Positions 53,341 to 64,000 of a DNA stretch of 64,000 nucleotides are shown here, one piece after another. The stretch spans positions 13,212,132 to 13,276,131 of the forward strand of contig OW804094.1 in the NCBI GenBank assembly GCA_942159475.1, given 5' to 3'. Each line of letters begins with the position of its first letter. Positions within the stretch are counted from its first letter, which is position 1. The DNA is from Sthenelais limicola. Taxonomy: Eukaryota; Annelida; Polychaeta; Phyllodocida; Sigalionidae. The notes beneath the pieces are model-generated. The model saw nothing but the letters and a program-made list of their open reading frames with translations. It was not told the origin of the DNA and searched no databases. The position numbers and the translations under genes are program-made.

Positions 53341-53872
53341 TATGATAAAAGCACATAACTTGTTCAACGCCAGCGCCGACAAAGTAAACAATTGTTTTTC
53401 AACAAATACATTAATATCCAACATGGAAAATATGGAACTAATACAGTCCGGCAGTTCATGGTGCACTGGAACGAACACTGGCGTTTCCTTCCTTTTGCAA
53501 ACAAGTGGAATTACTCTTTTCCTACATCTACCTATCCAAGTGCATATTCCTTTCCGTTCTCGTCTAAGAATTGTTCCACCATTTGTTATTGATTAAGGAG
53601 ATTGTGGATTTACACCCCAACTTGGCAGTAAAATGATGTGGCCAATAAAAATATTTAAAAACATTTTTTTAAAAAAAGAAATAAAATGCGGTTACACGGC
53701 ACTGACACTCTATGTTTAAAACTTTGTTTAATTTTTCTTTATATTTTAATTCAGTTAAATTAATTCTGTTAATTAATACACAGCAGGAGACAGTCAAAAT
53801 GCTGCTGTTGAAATGATAATCAATGGCTACATACAATATGATACAATGATGCATGTATATACCAATGTATTA
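53341..53872. other. Intergenic, weak open frame
   Basis: A 98-codon frame (53300-53596) shows no recognisable motif and starts in a repeat. I see no gene. Confidence 0.4.
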
Positions 53873-54135
53873 TTAAGGGTGGTCTCCACTGACTGCGGTA
53901 AGCTTTGCGGTAAGCTTTGTGGTAAGCTCTGCGATAAGCTTTGCGGTAAGCTCTGGGATAAGCTTTGCGGTAAGCTCTGGGATAAGCCTTGCAATGGTGC
54001 TGTGATGGTGAGAAGTGGCGAGGTCCTGCCTACATGGTTCACTGGTCATCACTCCTTTCCACCTACAGAACCAGCACAAACCATTGCAAGGCTTACCGCA
54101 GAGCTTACCACAGCCAGTAGAGACCACCCTTTAAT
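53873..54135. mobile_element. TTAA-flanked TIR element with subterminal tandem repeats
   Basis: Left TTAAGGGTGGTCTCCACTG and right inverse CAGTAGAGACCACCCTTTAA. Inside the left end is a 12-bp tandem repeat (GCGGTAAGCTTT and variants, about eight copies, 53898-53990). Inverted copies (GCAAGGCTTACCGCAGAGCT) lie near the right end. TTAA at both boundaries recalls the piggyBac target, and the subterminal repeats recall transposase-binding sites. The frames on both strands are repeat-driven. Confidence 0.75.
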
Positions 54136-54645
54136 GTTCAGTACACAATGCTTGATTCGTAATGCTATGCTGAAAAGAGTAAATTATGCCCCTGTTCCAA
54201 CAATCGGTCATGGTAGGTTTTTAAATTTTCAGAAAAGATTCAAATTTGATTCTTTTTTTTTCTCGAAAATATTTTAAAAAACTGACCATGACCAAATCGT
54301 CAGATTACAATGCTTTAGGGATGGCTGTGTGGCTGTTCCAACAAACGGACCGATACATCAGTCTTCATCGGATCTTATTATTCTCAAAATATTAATATTA
54401 ATATTAATTAACAAGATCCAAATCAATGATTGACGTAAATTTGAGACACGGTTTACCTTAAATCTGTCTCAAACACTGACAATACAAAGTCTGATAGAAA
54501 CTGATTGTAAGCGAGCTAGCCATCCTTCTGTTTGGTGGGACAGCCCCATCATGTGAGTGCTACACTGTTGTTAACCTTGGTGTCACAATCTGTATATATG
54601 CATCATGTATGAGAAGTAAGGGATGTATAGATAATGAATAATATG
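54136..54645. other. Intergenic, no feature recognised
   Basis: AT-rich with ATTAATATTAATATTAA near 54390-54407; no gene. Confidence 0.4.
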
Positions 54646-54810
54646 ATAGTACCGCATCTCGTAGGTGGTCTGACATAAAGGATCACATTGACCCAAGACG
54701 TTTCTTTTCGCATGGCACACAAGCCGATAGGTGAGTGTGTTATATCGAAAAGAATTGTTGAGGGTCAATGTGATCCTTTATGCCAGACCACCTACGAGAT
54801 GCGGTGCTAT
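54646..54810. mobile_element. 165-bp TIR element with about 49-bp ends
   Basis: ATAGTACCGCATCTCGTAGG through AAGGATCACATTGACCC at the left is repeated inverted at the right with two mismatches. Only about 65 bp lie between the arms. Confidence 0.88.
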
Positions 54811-54812
54811 TT

Positions 54813-55126
54813 TTACTCCACGGTGGTGTTTAATTAATAATGAATTACAACAAATAGTCCTTTATTTACTTACAAAGTTTCGGCCATTCTTCTCTCATTG
54901 ATGCCGGCGACAATGCAATAGTGTACATCATAATGTCGCAACATTAGTATCGCTAGTGAGAGTCATTGACAATGCATTTTCCAGCCTAGACAGGAACCAA
55001 TCAAATGAGTTTATTTTGCACAAGATAGGCCCCGCCCATGTGGTTCAAAACAATGTACCACACGGTATGTATACCACATGCCTCTACATACAAATGTTAT
55101 GTAATACACACTTCACCGTGGAGTAA
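54813..55126. mobile_element. 314-bp TIR element abutting the previous one
   Basis: Left TTACTCCACGGTGGTGT, right inverse ACACTTCACCGTGGAGTAA. It starts 2 bp after the neighbouring element ends. No ORF. Confidence 0.75.
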
Positions 55127-55774
55127 TGCATGAACACATGCTGTATATAATGCAGTAGTTAGTGAGTATGGATTGTTGTTGTTGACATCTTATTCCAGTT
55201 TCCTAATGCTTTATAATAAATCATGTGCAAAAAGTGAATCTCATCCTTGATGGTTGCATATATAATATAATGATCTGAATATATGTCCAGAATGAACCAA
55301 TGCAGGGAATACCGGCTCTATAGCGTTCTAGGGCAGAACCCATTCTAGGGCAGAACCCATAGAATTATTCTTTTATATTCTGTCAAAAAAAACTTTTAAC
55401 ATTATAATAAGACAGAAACATTCCTCAATAAATAGGACTGCCCGGTCAATTTTAATGTCCATTTTCTTTCCTTCCAAGACATCATTAAACATTAGTTATT
55501 ATGACTCTGTCGGCTGTAAATCAGTAACTAATCGCATGTCAGTGTTTCAAGGGTATAATGTTGAGGTCTAGAGACAAGCATAAAACCTAACAACCACACA
55601 TGTCAAACACCTATACCTAGAATAGGGCAATATAATCAAGCACAACTCGTGAGTTATCGCTCTTGAAAACCTTTTCCAAAGTCTTTTCATATCACAAGAT
55701 CAAGTGAGAACACAAATGGTAAATGTATATATAAATTTGAACCTTACTCAATAATCCATACCATTATTATTATA
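55127..55774. other. Intergenic, short direct repeat
   Basis: TTCTAGGGCAGAACCCAT is repeated in tandem at 55327-55362. Nothing else recognised. Confidence 0.45.
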
Positions 55775-56011
55775 TAGGTCAGATTTCCAGAAAATGTACA
55801 ATTGGCAGCTCTACACATTTAGGAAATTCTGCTAAAGTAGGCTGAAAAATGATGAATACCAGGTATATTTGAGTATGTTTGGTATCGCATTGATTCAAAG
55901 TAACAGTTCTGTTGTGTTAAACTGCATTTTGAAGCTCATTCTTGTCTTAAATGGGGGTCATTTGAGAGGATTGGTGAAGGCGAATTGTACATTTTCTGAA
56001 ATTCTGACCCA
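55775..56011 (+). mobile_element. Family 1 element
   Basis: TAGGTCAGATTTCCAGAAAA to CTGAAATTCTGACCCA. Confidence 0.9.
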
Positions 56012-57037
56012 TGTGGAGTTTCTATTTGTTATAGACATTATTGAAATATAGGAATTTATATGCCTTCCTGTATATGATACATTCAATATTCTTTGCCCTC
56101 TATCCTTATGTCACCATTAATACTTAATGATATAACCAACATGCAGGAAAACTGATTATATTTTCATTTTATTCAAATTGGTGGTTAACTTTTCTCAGAC
56201 CAACCCGGCAGAGGGAGTGGAAACATTAACCACAGATGTATCTGAAATCCACCAAAAGCAGCAACAGATGGCAGACTTTCCATTAATTAGAACTTTCATT
56301 GACACATTTAACTACATTATGTAAGAAATAAGCACAAAATATAGGTAAGGTTGTATTTGATGGCCAAAACATTACTCTAAAAGGATTAGAAGCCTCCACT
56401 GCAACACTGGCATAAGGTAGGCCCTATACAGCCTTGGTTGGTTATGCAACCATGACAACACAGATAGAACAGCTTCATCTAATCCTAGAGTAGACTTTCA
56501 CCTGATGACCTCAAACATCCTTGAACCTGCCATATCATTCCAAGGTCAAGTTGTCACTAATCATTAACTCTTCGTTACTATAGAAATAAATGTTAACAAT
56601 ATCCCCTGGTGGCACTTTGCCCAAGAGTTGTGGTCTTGAGAGTACAATGCAATAAAACTTGTCCTGATCAACCATTTGTTCTACCCTCACATGAACTTGC
56701 ACATCCGCGTGGACGTAGAACAGAGTCAAGATCAACCACACGCCTTGTTAACATAGAATCCCACAAATAAATGTGAACAATAAAGTCTTTAAACAACATA
56801 CCATAACCTTCATTGGAAATCTTATTCACAATTCAATGACAACAGACCTGGTGTATTTATTTCCATTATCAAATATAGAACACATTACGTGTGATTTACT
56901 CACCCACCCACCCCTTTGTTGAAAAATGAACCAACTTTGTTCAAGTGCATATATTATGTGCGCTATACCTACTTCACAAGGAAGATGAAAAGAGGATTGG
57001 TGTAAGATATTCAACACTAAGTGAGATAAGATACAGT
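56012..57037. other. Intergenic, no gene established
   Basis: The minus-strand frame at 56741-56535 (with VDQDKFYCIVLSRPQLLGKV) has a fairly protein-like composition but no motif, splice sites or neighbours that would support it. Confidence 0.4.
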
Positions 57038-57262
57038 TGGGCCAGATTTTCAGAAAATGCATAATTTATCTCTCAAATTCTGCTAAATTAGAGTGAAAAA
57101 TGATAAATACTGGGTATATCTAAGTGTATTCTGTATTGTTTTCATCCAATAAATCTGTCTGGTTATGTTGAATTGTATTTTGAACCAGATTTTTGTCTTA
57201 AAATTGGGTTATTTGAGGGGATTGGCGAAGGCCAATCGTACATTTTCTGAAGATTTGACCCA
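57038..57262 (+). mobile_element. Family 1 element, short ACAGTTCTACAC subfamily
   Basis: AGTT precedes GGGCC and follows GACCC, a 4-bp target duplication. The left subterminal block is shortened (AATTTATCTCTCAAATTCTG). Confidence 0.9.
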
Positions 57263-57289
57263 GTTACTAATCATGATTTCTGCACTATG

Positions 57290-57525
57290 TGGGTCAGATT
57301 TTCAGAAAATGTACAATTCACCTTCACCAATCCTCTCAAACAACCCACATTCAAGATAAAAATAAGCTTCAAAATGCAGTTTAACAAAACAGAACTGATA
57401 CTTTAAATCAATGCGATTCCAACTATACGCAGATATACCCTGTATTCATCATTTTTTAGCCTAATTTAGGAGAATTTCCTAAATGTGAAAAGCTGCAAAT
57501 TGTACATTTCCTGAAAATCTGATTC
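57290..57525 (-). mobile_element. Family 1 element
   Basis: Starts TGGGTCAGATTTTCAGAAAA. The right end is damaged (CTGAAAATCTGATTCA). Opposite orientation to the copy 28 bp before it. Confidence 0.9.
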
Positions 57526-58725
57526 AGGAAGGGAGAGAGGGAGCAGGGGATGGGGGATCAGGGACGAGACTTAAGCCTGTGTCCCACCACACCGATAGTC
57601 TCATCCTGCCGATTGTCACCCATGCGATTAACAGATAAATGGGTTTTTGGTGGAACATGCACCTAATATAATGACTACTGTCAACAGCCTCATTGGAGGA
57701 GAATCTTACAACAATCTGATTAAAACGATCTAACCGATTCAATCGTACTAATGGAACCCGGGCTTTTAATGTTAAATAAATACCAGTCAGAAAAGTACTA
57801 GTGGTTTTGTTTTAGCATTGATGAGTTAGTAATGAGTTACTCTGAGTCTATTTAATCTACTCCTCACTATTGGCATGTCTTGTACAGTGAACACATTTTA
57901 CAGTGGCAGTATATGCAGCTCGTTATCAGTGCTAAAACCCTGACTCCACAGTTGCGATATGACGTGCGTTATGTGTGCGATATTAATCACTAGTTTTCAT
58001 TTAATTTTCATTTAGCTGAGTTTATGTCGACTCATTTGAATACCTACTTAGTTACTAGATAATTTACTTCAAATGTAAAGAATAAAATCAGGCTATTCTG
58101 AGAAAATCTGTACTATATGTATGGAAATGTCTTTGACCTGAATAATATATTTTCAAAATCAAATCAAAATCCTATCCTATCCAAAAAGTCAATTAGTATA
58201 CATGTACATATATATAGTTTTTACCAGATTTATTGCCAGAATTCAGCTCTAAAATTTTCCATTTTAGACTCCATTTTAGACTCATTGGTTCCAATTGCTT
58301 ACAATCTTGCACTCATCGCTGCGTAACTCATGCGATATTCACACTCCTTCAACCAACATGTTAGTTAACATGTATCCATCACATGCAACAAAAAAGGGTG
58401 AAGAACATGCGGCAAAAGTGTTATTTATACCACCTTATATCACTTGTGGAGATGCAATAACGCAGAATTATCGCAACACTTTTTTGTCATATCGCACATC
58501 ACATTGCGTCGGTGGAGACCTGGTTTAACATTAGCGATTTCCTCAGCAAATTCTAACCTATAAACCTGCTAGAGCTGCTTGTTGGGAGAAAGTTTGAGGT
58601 GGTGATACACTTAGTCCTTTCTCATCCAAATTTGGTCCCACTTATTTGAATTTTGCCATCCATAACAAAATTTAGCAAGTATTTTCATTTTGCAAGTGTT
58701 ATTTAGCTTGCATGTGGTTGCCAAT
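57526..58725. other. Intergenic, no gene recognised
   Basis: A G/A-rich GGGAGAGAGGGAGCAGGGGA stretch at 57530-57565 and an ATTTTAGACTCC tandem pair near 58260-58282. Nothing else supported. Confidence 0.45.
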
Positions 58726-58947
58726 TGGGTCAGATTTTCAGAAAATGCACAATTTACAGTTCTACACATCTCTCAAATTCTGCTAAATTAAAGTGAAAAA
58801 TTATAAATACTGAGTATATCTGAGTGTATTCTGCATTGTATTCATTCAATAAATCTGTCTGGTTATGTTGAACTGAATCTTAAACCTAATTTTTGTCTTA
58901 AATTTGGGTTATTTGAGGGTATTGGCGTTTTCTGAAGATTTGACCCA
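58726..58947 (+). mobile_element. Family 1 element, ACAGTTCTACAC subfamily
   Basis: AATT lies before GGGTC and after GACCC. About 14 bp are deleted in the right subterminal region (GGCGTTTTCTGAAG). Confidence 0.92.
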
Positions 58948-59101
58948 ATTATCTATTTATTAGGATTATCACAGCAAGCACACACATGTATATATATGTA
59001 TAGCCAGCAGCAGTTTTAGTTTCCACAATCTACAATACACACATTGACAAAACACAATATGTACCAGAGGTTTCACCTATCTCGTCCTCTGATCATCTAA
59101 T

Positions 59102-59490
59102 TGTGATGGGTTTCAAGAAAATGAGTCAAAAGTCGCAAAATTGATATTTTTTAAAGTGTTTTTTTCTCACAAGATCTCTTTGTTGAAATGTTCTGATATT
59201 TAGAAGGTTTAGCACTTATAGTCAAATTTCGGGACAATGTATTATATATATCCTTGCGTTCTGAATGCCTTTTTACGGAGTATATTAAGTTACTTTACTA
59301 GTAATTACCCATCCAGAAACATTGCAAACTTTTTTTCAAAAATAAAAATATCAAACTTAAAATACAGAAATACTTATTAGGTGTTTTAGTGTTTACTATC
59401 ATTAGAATCGGCTTGATCTCCTTTTTTCAAATATGGTGATATCTCAAAATCCATATTTTGCGACTTATGACTCATTTTCCTAAAACGGAT
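59102..59490. mobile_element. Family 2 element
   Basis: TGTGATGGGTTTCAAGAAAA to TTTCCTAAAACGGATCACC; both ends slightly diverged. Confidence 0.88.
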
Positions 59491-59807
59491 CACCTATATT
59501 TACCTTAATTTAGTTTACAAACATTCCATCCACAATAATACTCTATTGTTCGTTTTCTTGCTCAGTTCCTTGTTCAAAACTTCAAAGAGTGACTTATTCT
59601 TACTAACAAAGAAAATATGCTTCGTCATATATAGTCAGGTACTAAAGCCTTATTTAGAAATGACATGTAAATGAAAGCTTTAATAGATGATACTATATGT
59701 TTAAACTATAGTTAGACCTGAATCTGATAACTTCCATTGAATCATAAGCGATGAATCGTGTTGAAAATGCCATAAAAGGAGATGCTTAGGACTGCACCTA
59801 TATATAT
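59491..59807. other. Intergenic, no feature recognised
   Basis: Unique AT-rich spacer between two family 2 copies. Confidence 0.4.
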
Positions 59808-60197
59808 ATGTGATGTGTTACAGGAAATGGATTTTGAGATATCAACATATTTGAAAAGATAAGATCAAGCAGATTCCAATGATGGTAAACATTAAGGGCA
59901 TCTAGGATGTCTTTCTATATCGTATGTTTGATATTTGTATGTTTGAAAAAAGTTTGCAACATTTCTGGGTGGACAATTACTAGTAAAGTAGCTAAATATA
60001 CTTTATAGAATGACCTTTGGAATGCATAGATATATTTAATACACTGTCTTGAAATGTGGTACATGTATTTATACAATCTCAAGGACTAGACACCCCAATA
60101 ATAAAAACATTCCAACAAAGGAATCCTGTAAATGAATGACTTTGAAAAACACACATTTTGCGACGGTGACTCATTTTCCTGAAACACATCACAAATG
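59808..60197. mobile_element. Family 2 element with internal end deletion
   Basis: The left end ATGTGATGTGTTACAGGAAA jumps directly to TGGATTTTGAGATATC, missing the GAGTCATAAGTCGCAAAA part. The right end is complete. Confidence 0.88.
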
Positions 60198-60519
60198 ATA
60201 AATGGCCCTTATCGATCGGGAAACGGTTAATCTAGTTCTTCAGACACAATTGGTGGAGACCACATGTCTTCCCTATTATGGTCAAGATGATAAACAAGCC
60301 TAAAGTCCTTAACAATGAGATAAGTCAACACAAGGCCGTTTGGGGTAAATCATTATAACTGGTTTGTACTTGATAACATGCAGGAAATAGGATGTTTCGT
60401 GATATACTTATCACTAGGTTTCATCCATAGACTAAAAAATAAACCTGCTATCAACTTGATATCTGTTATCAATGTTACAGCCTGTTCATGCCTCCAGTGC
60501 CTTTACCTCACAAACAAAT
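60198..60519. other. Intergenic, no feature recognised
   Basis: No gene seen; ends in the CTTGCGCCTCTTCAGCC segment that is repeated after the next element. Confidence 0.4.
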
Positions 60520-60542
60520 ACTTGCGCCTCTTCAGCCAATAT

Positions 60543-60780
60543 GTGGGTCAGATTTTCAGAAAATGTACAATTGGCAACTGTACACATTTAGTAAATATTG
60601 CTAAATAATGCTGCAATTTGGTCAATACTAGGTAAATTCGAGTATATTCAGCATTGCATTGATTTTAGAAATCTGTTTGGTTAGGTTGAACTGTATTTTG
60701 AACTTAATTTTCGTCTGAAATTTTGGTTATTTGAGAGGATTGGGGAAGTTGAATTGTACATTTTCTGAAAATCTGACACA
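60543..60780 (+). mobile_element. Family 1 element within a 25-bp direct duplication
   Basis: TGGGTCAGATTTTCAGAAAA to CTGAAAATCTGACACA. The flanking segment starting CTTGCGCCTCTTCAGCCAAT occurs at 60520-60544 and again at 60781-60805, much longer than the 4-bp duplications of other copies. Confidence 0.88.
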
Positions 60781-60799
60781 CTTGCGCCTCTTCAGCCAA

Positions 60800-61249
60800 T
60801 ATGTGATATGTTTCAGGAAAATGGATTTTCAGATATCATCATATTTGAAAAGATGGGATCAAGCCGATTTCAATCATAGTAACCAGAAAGATATCTAATG
60901 ATGAATATTCCTATATTTTAAGTTTGATATTTTTATTTTTGTGAAAAAAAAAAGGTTTGCAATATTTCTGGGTGGACATTTACTATTAAAGTACTAAATG
61001 CATGGATATATTTTGTACAGTCTCTTTAAATTTGATAAGTCTACTCATGGTACAGACAGCCCGATCCTTATACACTAATAGTTATGGCATATGCCAGCTT
61101 ATATTCCCTGAATAAAGATATGTTCAAAAAAAAATTAAAAAAATTAAGCACCCCAAAAATGAAAACAAATACACCTTGCAAATAAAACAATTTGGAAAAT
61201 ATCAATTTTACGACTTGTGACTCATTTTCCTGCAACACATCCATATATG
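60800..61249. mobile_element. Family 2 element with insertion
   Basis: ATATGTGATATGTTTCAGGA to TTTCCTGCAACACATCCATA. About 80 extra bases near 61060-61145, ending in an A-run, are absent from the other copies and may be a nested insertion. The left end lacks the same GAGTCATAAG part as the copy at 59.8 kb. Confidence 0.82.
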
Positions 61250-61577
61250 GTATTGTGTGTAAATAGTGTATTTTTATCTCGCCTTTTTTGTCACAAATAC
61301 TTGATACTGCATGACCTTGTTTGATAAGATAATTGGCATACACACATAAGGTGAGCTATATATCAAGTTAAATGTTCCCGATCACCATCGAGGGAAGCAC
61401 CTATATGGTGCAATACTATAGCATGTATAGCACTTGTTCTGTTAGAGCAAAAACAAGTATATTATTATATAATATAATCACATTACAATTCAAATTTAGC
61501 AGCAGATACATATTGGCAACATGGGTTTGAACACATTGATTACGTATAGTTGACGTTGTTGTAATTTTTTACCCAAT
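61250..61577. other. Intergenic, no feature recognised
   Basis: No gene or RNA seen. Confidence 0.4.
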
Positions 61578-61977
61578 ATGTGATGTGTTTTAGGAAAATG
61601 AGTCATAAGTCGCAAAAAATAGATTTTGAGATACTATTATATTTGAAAAGATGAGATCAAGCCGATTCCAATGATAGTAAACAGTCTAATAATCTCATAA
61701 GTATTTCTTTGATATTTTCGTTTTTGAAAAAAAAGTTTCCAATATTACTAGGGTGAATAAACATTAAAGTAACTTAATTTAGTCCATATGAGGACCTTTA
61801 AAACTAAAAGATATACTACATAGATTGTCCTGAAATTTAATACATCGATTGATAGAGGTATACGTGATGAACCCTTCAAAAACCAGAACATTCCAATAAT
61901 GTGATCTTGTGAAAAAAACACTTTGAAAAATATCAATTTTGCGACTTATGACTCATTTTCCTGAAACACATCTCATA
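61578..61977. mobile_element. Family 2 element
   Basis: ATGTGATGTGTTTTAGGAAA to TTTCCTGAAACACATCTCAT, complete. Confidence 0.92.
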
Positions 61978-62351
61978 TAAGCATCGTGATGTTAAATAAC
62001 CCCCATACACTTAACATCAATTTTTGACTGTACATAAAGTCATCACTCGCAGTGAATCAACATTACAATGGATTAGTTTAAAGTATTCATTGTCATTATG
62101 AACTGCATTATGTGTTGGCAAGTGCGGGATGGGAGCAAAACATGGCCGTTAGCAGAGGCATCGAGGGAGTGAAAAGATTTCAATGATTTGTTTGATATTA
62201 AGTGCCTTCCACTAGATTGCAAGCATCAAGTGATCCACTAACAACACGTGATCCTGGATAATACAATAGGAGGTTCACACATTACCAGAACACCAGCTTG
62301 ACCCTAGGTCAGGGTCACATGGGGCACTCATCCAGCTCTTATATACTTTTA
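61978..62351. other. Intergenic, no feature recognised
   Basis: Unique sequence leading into the minisatellite. Confidence 0.4.
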
Positions 62352-63010
62352 CCTAGGGGGGAAATGTCCTGTGGGGAAAGCTTCTAGGGGGAGTCCTGGG
62401 GGAAATATCCAAGGGGAAATGTCCAAGGGGAAATGTCCTAGGTGGAAGGTCCAGATGGAAAGGTCCTGGGACCCAGGAAATATTCAGGGGGGTCCAGAGG
62501 GAAAGGTCCTTGGGAGAATGTCCTGTGGGGAAAGCTCCTAGGGGGGAAGTCCTAGGAGGAAATATCCAGGGGGAAGGTCCAAGGGGAAATGTCCTTGGGC
62601 GCAAGGTCCAGGGGGAAAGGTCCAGATGGAAATGTCCAGGGGGAAAGGTCCTGGGAGAAAAGGTCCCAGGGAGGAAATGTCCCAGGGGGTGAAAGGTCCT
62701 AGGGGAAACGTCCTAGGGGAACAGGTCCCAGCGTGGAAACGTCCTAGGAACGAAAGGTCGCAGGGAAGGGTCCTAGGGAGGAAATGTCCTAGGGAGGAAA
62801 GGTCCTAGGAGGAATGTCTCTGGGAAAGGTCCAAGGGGAAATGTCCCTGGGAAAGGTCCTAGGGGGAAATGTCCCGGGGAAAGGTCCAAGGGGGAAATGT
62901 CCCAGGGAAAGGTCCAAGGGGGAAAGTCGAGTGGGAAGGCTCCAGCGGGAAGGTCCAGGTGGATGTTCTAGGGGGAAAGGTCCAGGGAAAGGTCCTAGGG
63001 GGAAAGGCCC
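62352..63010 (+). repeat. G-rich minisatellite (GGTCCTAGGGGGAAAT-type, about 17 bp)
   Basis: Around forty degenerate units built from GGTCC, (A/T)AGGGGGAAA and TGTCC. Frames on both strands stay open and encode Gly/Lys/Arg-rich or Pro/Phe/Leu-rich repeats; these are artefacts. Frequent runs of 4-6 G make quadruplex formation possible. Confidence 0.96.
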
Positions 63011-63489
63011 GTTCTGCACTCACAGACTGGATAATTTGTGAGACCTACTATTAGACATTTCCTCACACAAATCGCTTGCAACACTAGCCCTTACAATCTA
63101 GTGGAGAATAATCATAAGATTATATTCTCCATCAATACAACTGCATGGAAGTGATAGAGATATACGTTACAATATAGGGGAGGTGGCTATTGGTGAATAC
63201 ATGTAATATGGTTCAAAGAATGATTAAATCTTGATTTATTTATTTATTTTCTGCCACGTTAGCATGTATGACAGTCTTGTATCAGGCTTAGAAAGTCTAT
63301 GGAATCATTTCTAGAAATTCTGTGCTAAAAATATTTTTCACCAAGTCATTATCTCAGAACTAGACAGTCATCCCTGTATCGGGTTTCAGATGGGTCACTT
63401 ACGGGAATTTAATGATTACATGAATCTAATGAATGAGGTGACACCAAAAGAGCAACACTTTAATCAAAGTGGAAGATTGGTTTGATAAA
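63011..63489. other. Intergenic, no feature recognised
   Basis: Unique AT-rich sequence between the minisatellite and the last two family 1 copies. Confidence 0.4.
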
Positions 63490-63724
63490 TGGGTCAGATT
63501 TTCAGAAAATGTACAATTGGCAACTGTACAGGTTTAGTAAATTCTGCTAAATTACACTGATTTGGTCAATACTAAGTAAATTCGAGTATATTCGGCATTG
63601 CATTGATTATAGCAATCTGTTTGGTTAGGTTGAACTGTATTTTGAACTTTATTTTCGTCTGAAATTTGGGTTATTGGAGAAGATTGGCGAAGTTAAATTG
63701 TACATTTTCTGAAAATCTGACCCA
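63490..63724 (+). mobile_element. Family 1 element
   Basis: TGGGTCAGATTTTCAGAAAA to CTGAAAATCTGACCCA, very well preserved. Confidence 0.94.
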
Positions 63725-63806
63725 TTTACTGATAAGCTTCATTGCACCAAAGTCTGAGTGAAACTCGTTTCCTTATATGGGCATGGCATTCTCCAGTATC
63801 TAGTAT

Positions 63807-64000
63807 GAGGGTCAGATTTTCAGAAAATGTACAATCGGGAGATCTACACGTTTAATAAGTTCTGCTAAATTAGACTGCAAAATGTTAAATACTAGGTATA
63901 TCTGAGTATATTTGATATTGCCTTGATTCAAACAATCTCTTTGGTTATGTTGAATTGAACTTTTGACCCCAGTTTTGTATTAAATTTGGGTTATAGGAGA
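63807..64000 (+). mobile_element. Family 1 element cut by the window end
   Basis: Begins GAGGGTCAGATTTTCAGAAA and reaches the TTGGGTTATAGGAGA block; the right terminus lies beyond the window. Confidence 0.9.

Noticed and set aside
53300..53596. 98-codon plus-strand ORF
   Set aside because: It begins inside the terminal repeat of a family 2 element and shows no motif.
56535..56741. Possible minus-strand exon with a protein-like composition
   Set aside because: 68 codons, no recognisable motif, no convincing splice sites and no neighbouring exons.
62353..63054. Gly/Lys-rich and Pro/Phe-rich ORFs in the G-rich region
   Set aside because: Low-complexity translation of a 17-bp minisatellite on both strands. 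The collagen-like or silk-like look is accidental.

Overview
The window is eukaryotic, AT-rich and dense in repeats. It has intron-containing coding sequence, a Pol III-type tRNA gene, an intact Ty3/gypsy LTR retrotransposon, a non-LTR retrotransposon, several families of short terminal-inverted-repeat elements and several satellites. It looks like a contig from a metazoan invertebrate. A marine mollusc such as a bivalve would fit, but nothing seen here fixes the taxon.

Layout. 1-17.4 kb is gene-poor. It holds a tRNA-Asp(GTC) gene (4631-4702) and many copies of three short non-coding element families. Family 1 has GGGTCAG ends and is about 235 bp. Family 2 has ATGTGATGTGTTTCAGG ends and is about 400 bp. 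Family 3 has CACnnTCTAGG-like ends and is about 205 bp. This part also holds unusual fold-back sequences, including a perfect 64-bp palindrome and a 304-bp sequence that can fold as a three-way junction. 17,697-29,411 is a very young, apparently intact 11.7-kb Ty3/gypsy element. Its two 409-bp LTRs differ at one base, its PBS and polypurine tract are visible, and gag, pol and a long third ORF of unknown function are all open. 32,290-36,286 is a Jockey/CR1-type LINE with an intact endonuclease/reverse-transcriptase ORF, flanked by an exact 21-bp target duplication. 37-42.2 kb is satellite DNA: a 69-bp unit, a T-rich 169-bp unit and a higher-order 306-bp unit. A minus-strand LINE reverse-transcriptase fragment lies among them.

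42.7-49.5 kb, minus strand, is the most interesting coding locus. By reading splice sites I join six exons in phase into an open frame of at least 1,868 codons. Its last exon carries what looks like a complete XPG/FEN-type nuclease active site (E-x-E, D-x-D and G-x-D clusters). The N-terminal two thirds I do not recognise with confidence. It resembles large multicopy, possibly transposase-derived invertebrate proteins. A further upstream splice donor lies at 51,560, and the intron between holds a 1.3-kb pyrimidine-rich minisatellite.

52-64 kb is again gene-poor. It holds more family 1 and 2 elements, three other inverted-repeat elements and a G-rich 17-bp-type minisatellite (62.35-63.01 kb).

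The working systems here are mobile elements. The LTR element encodes its own capsid, protease, RT/RNase H and integrase plus an accessory nuclear-looking protein. The LINE encodes its own endonuclease and RT. The short elements encode nothing and would depend on transposases elsewhere in the genome. All functional assignments come from motifs read by eye; no database was searched.
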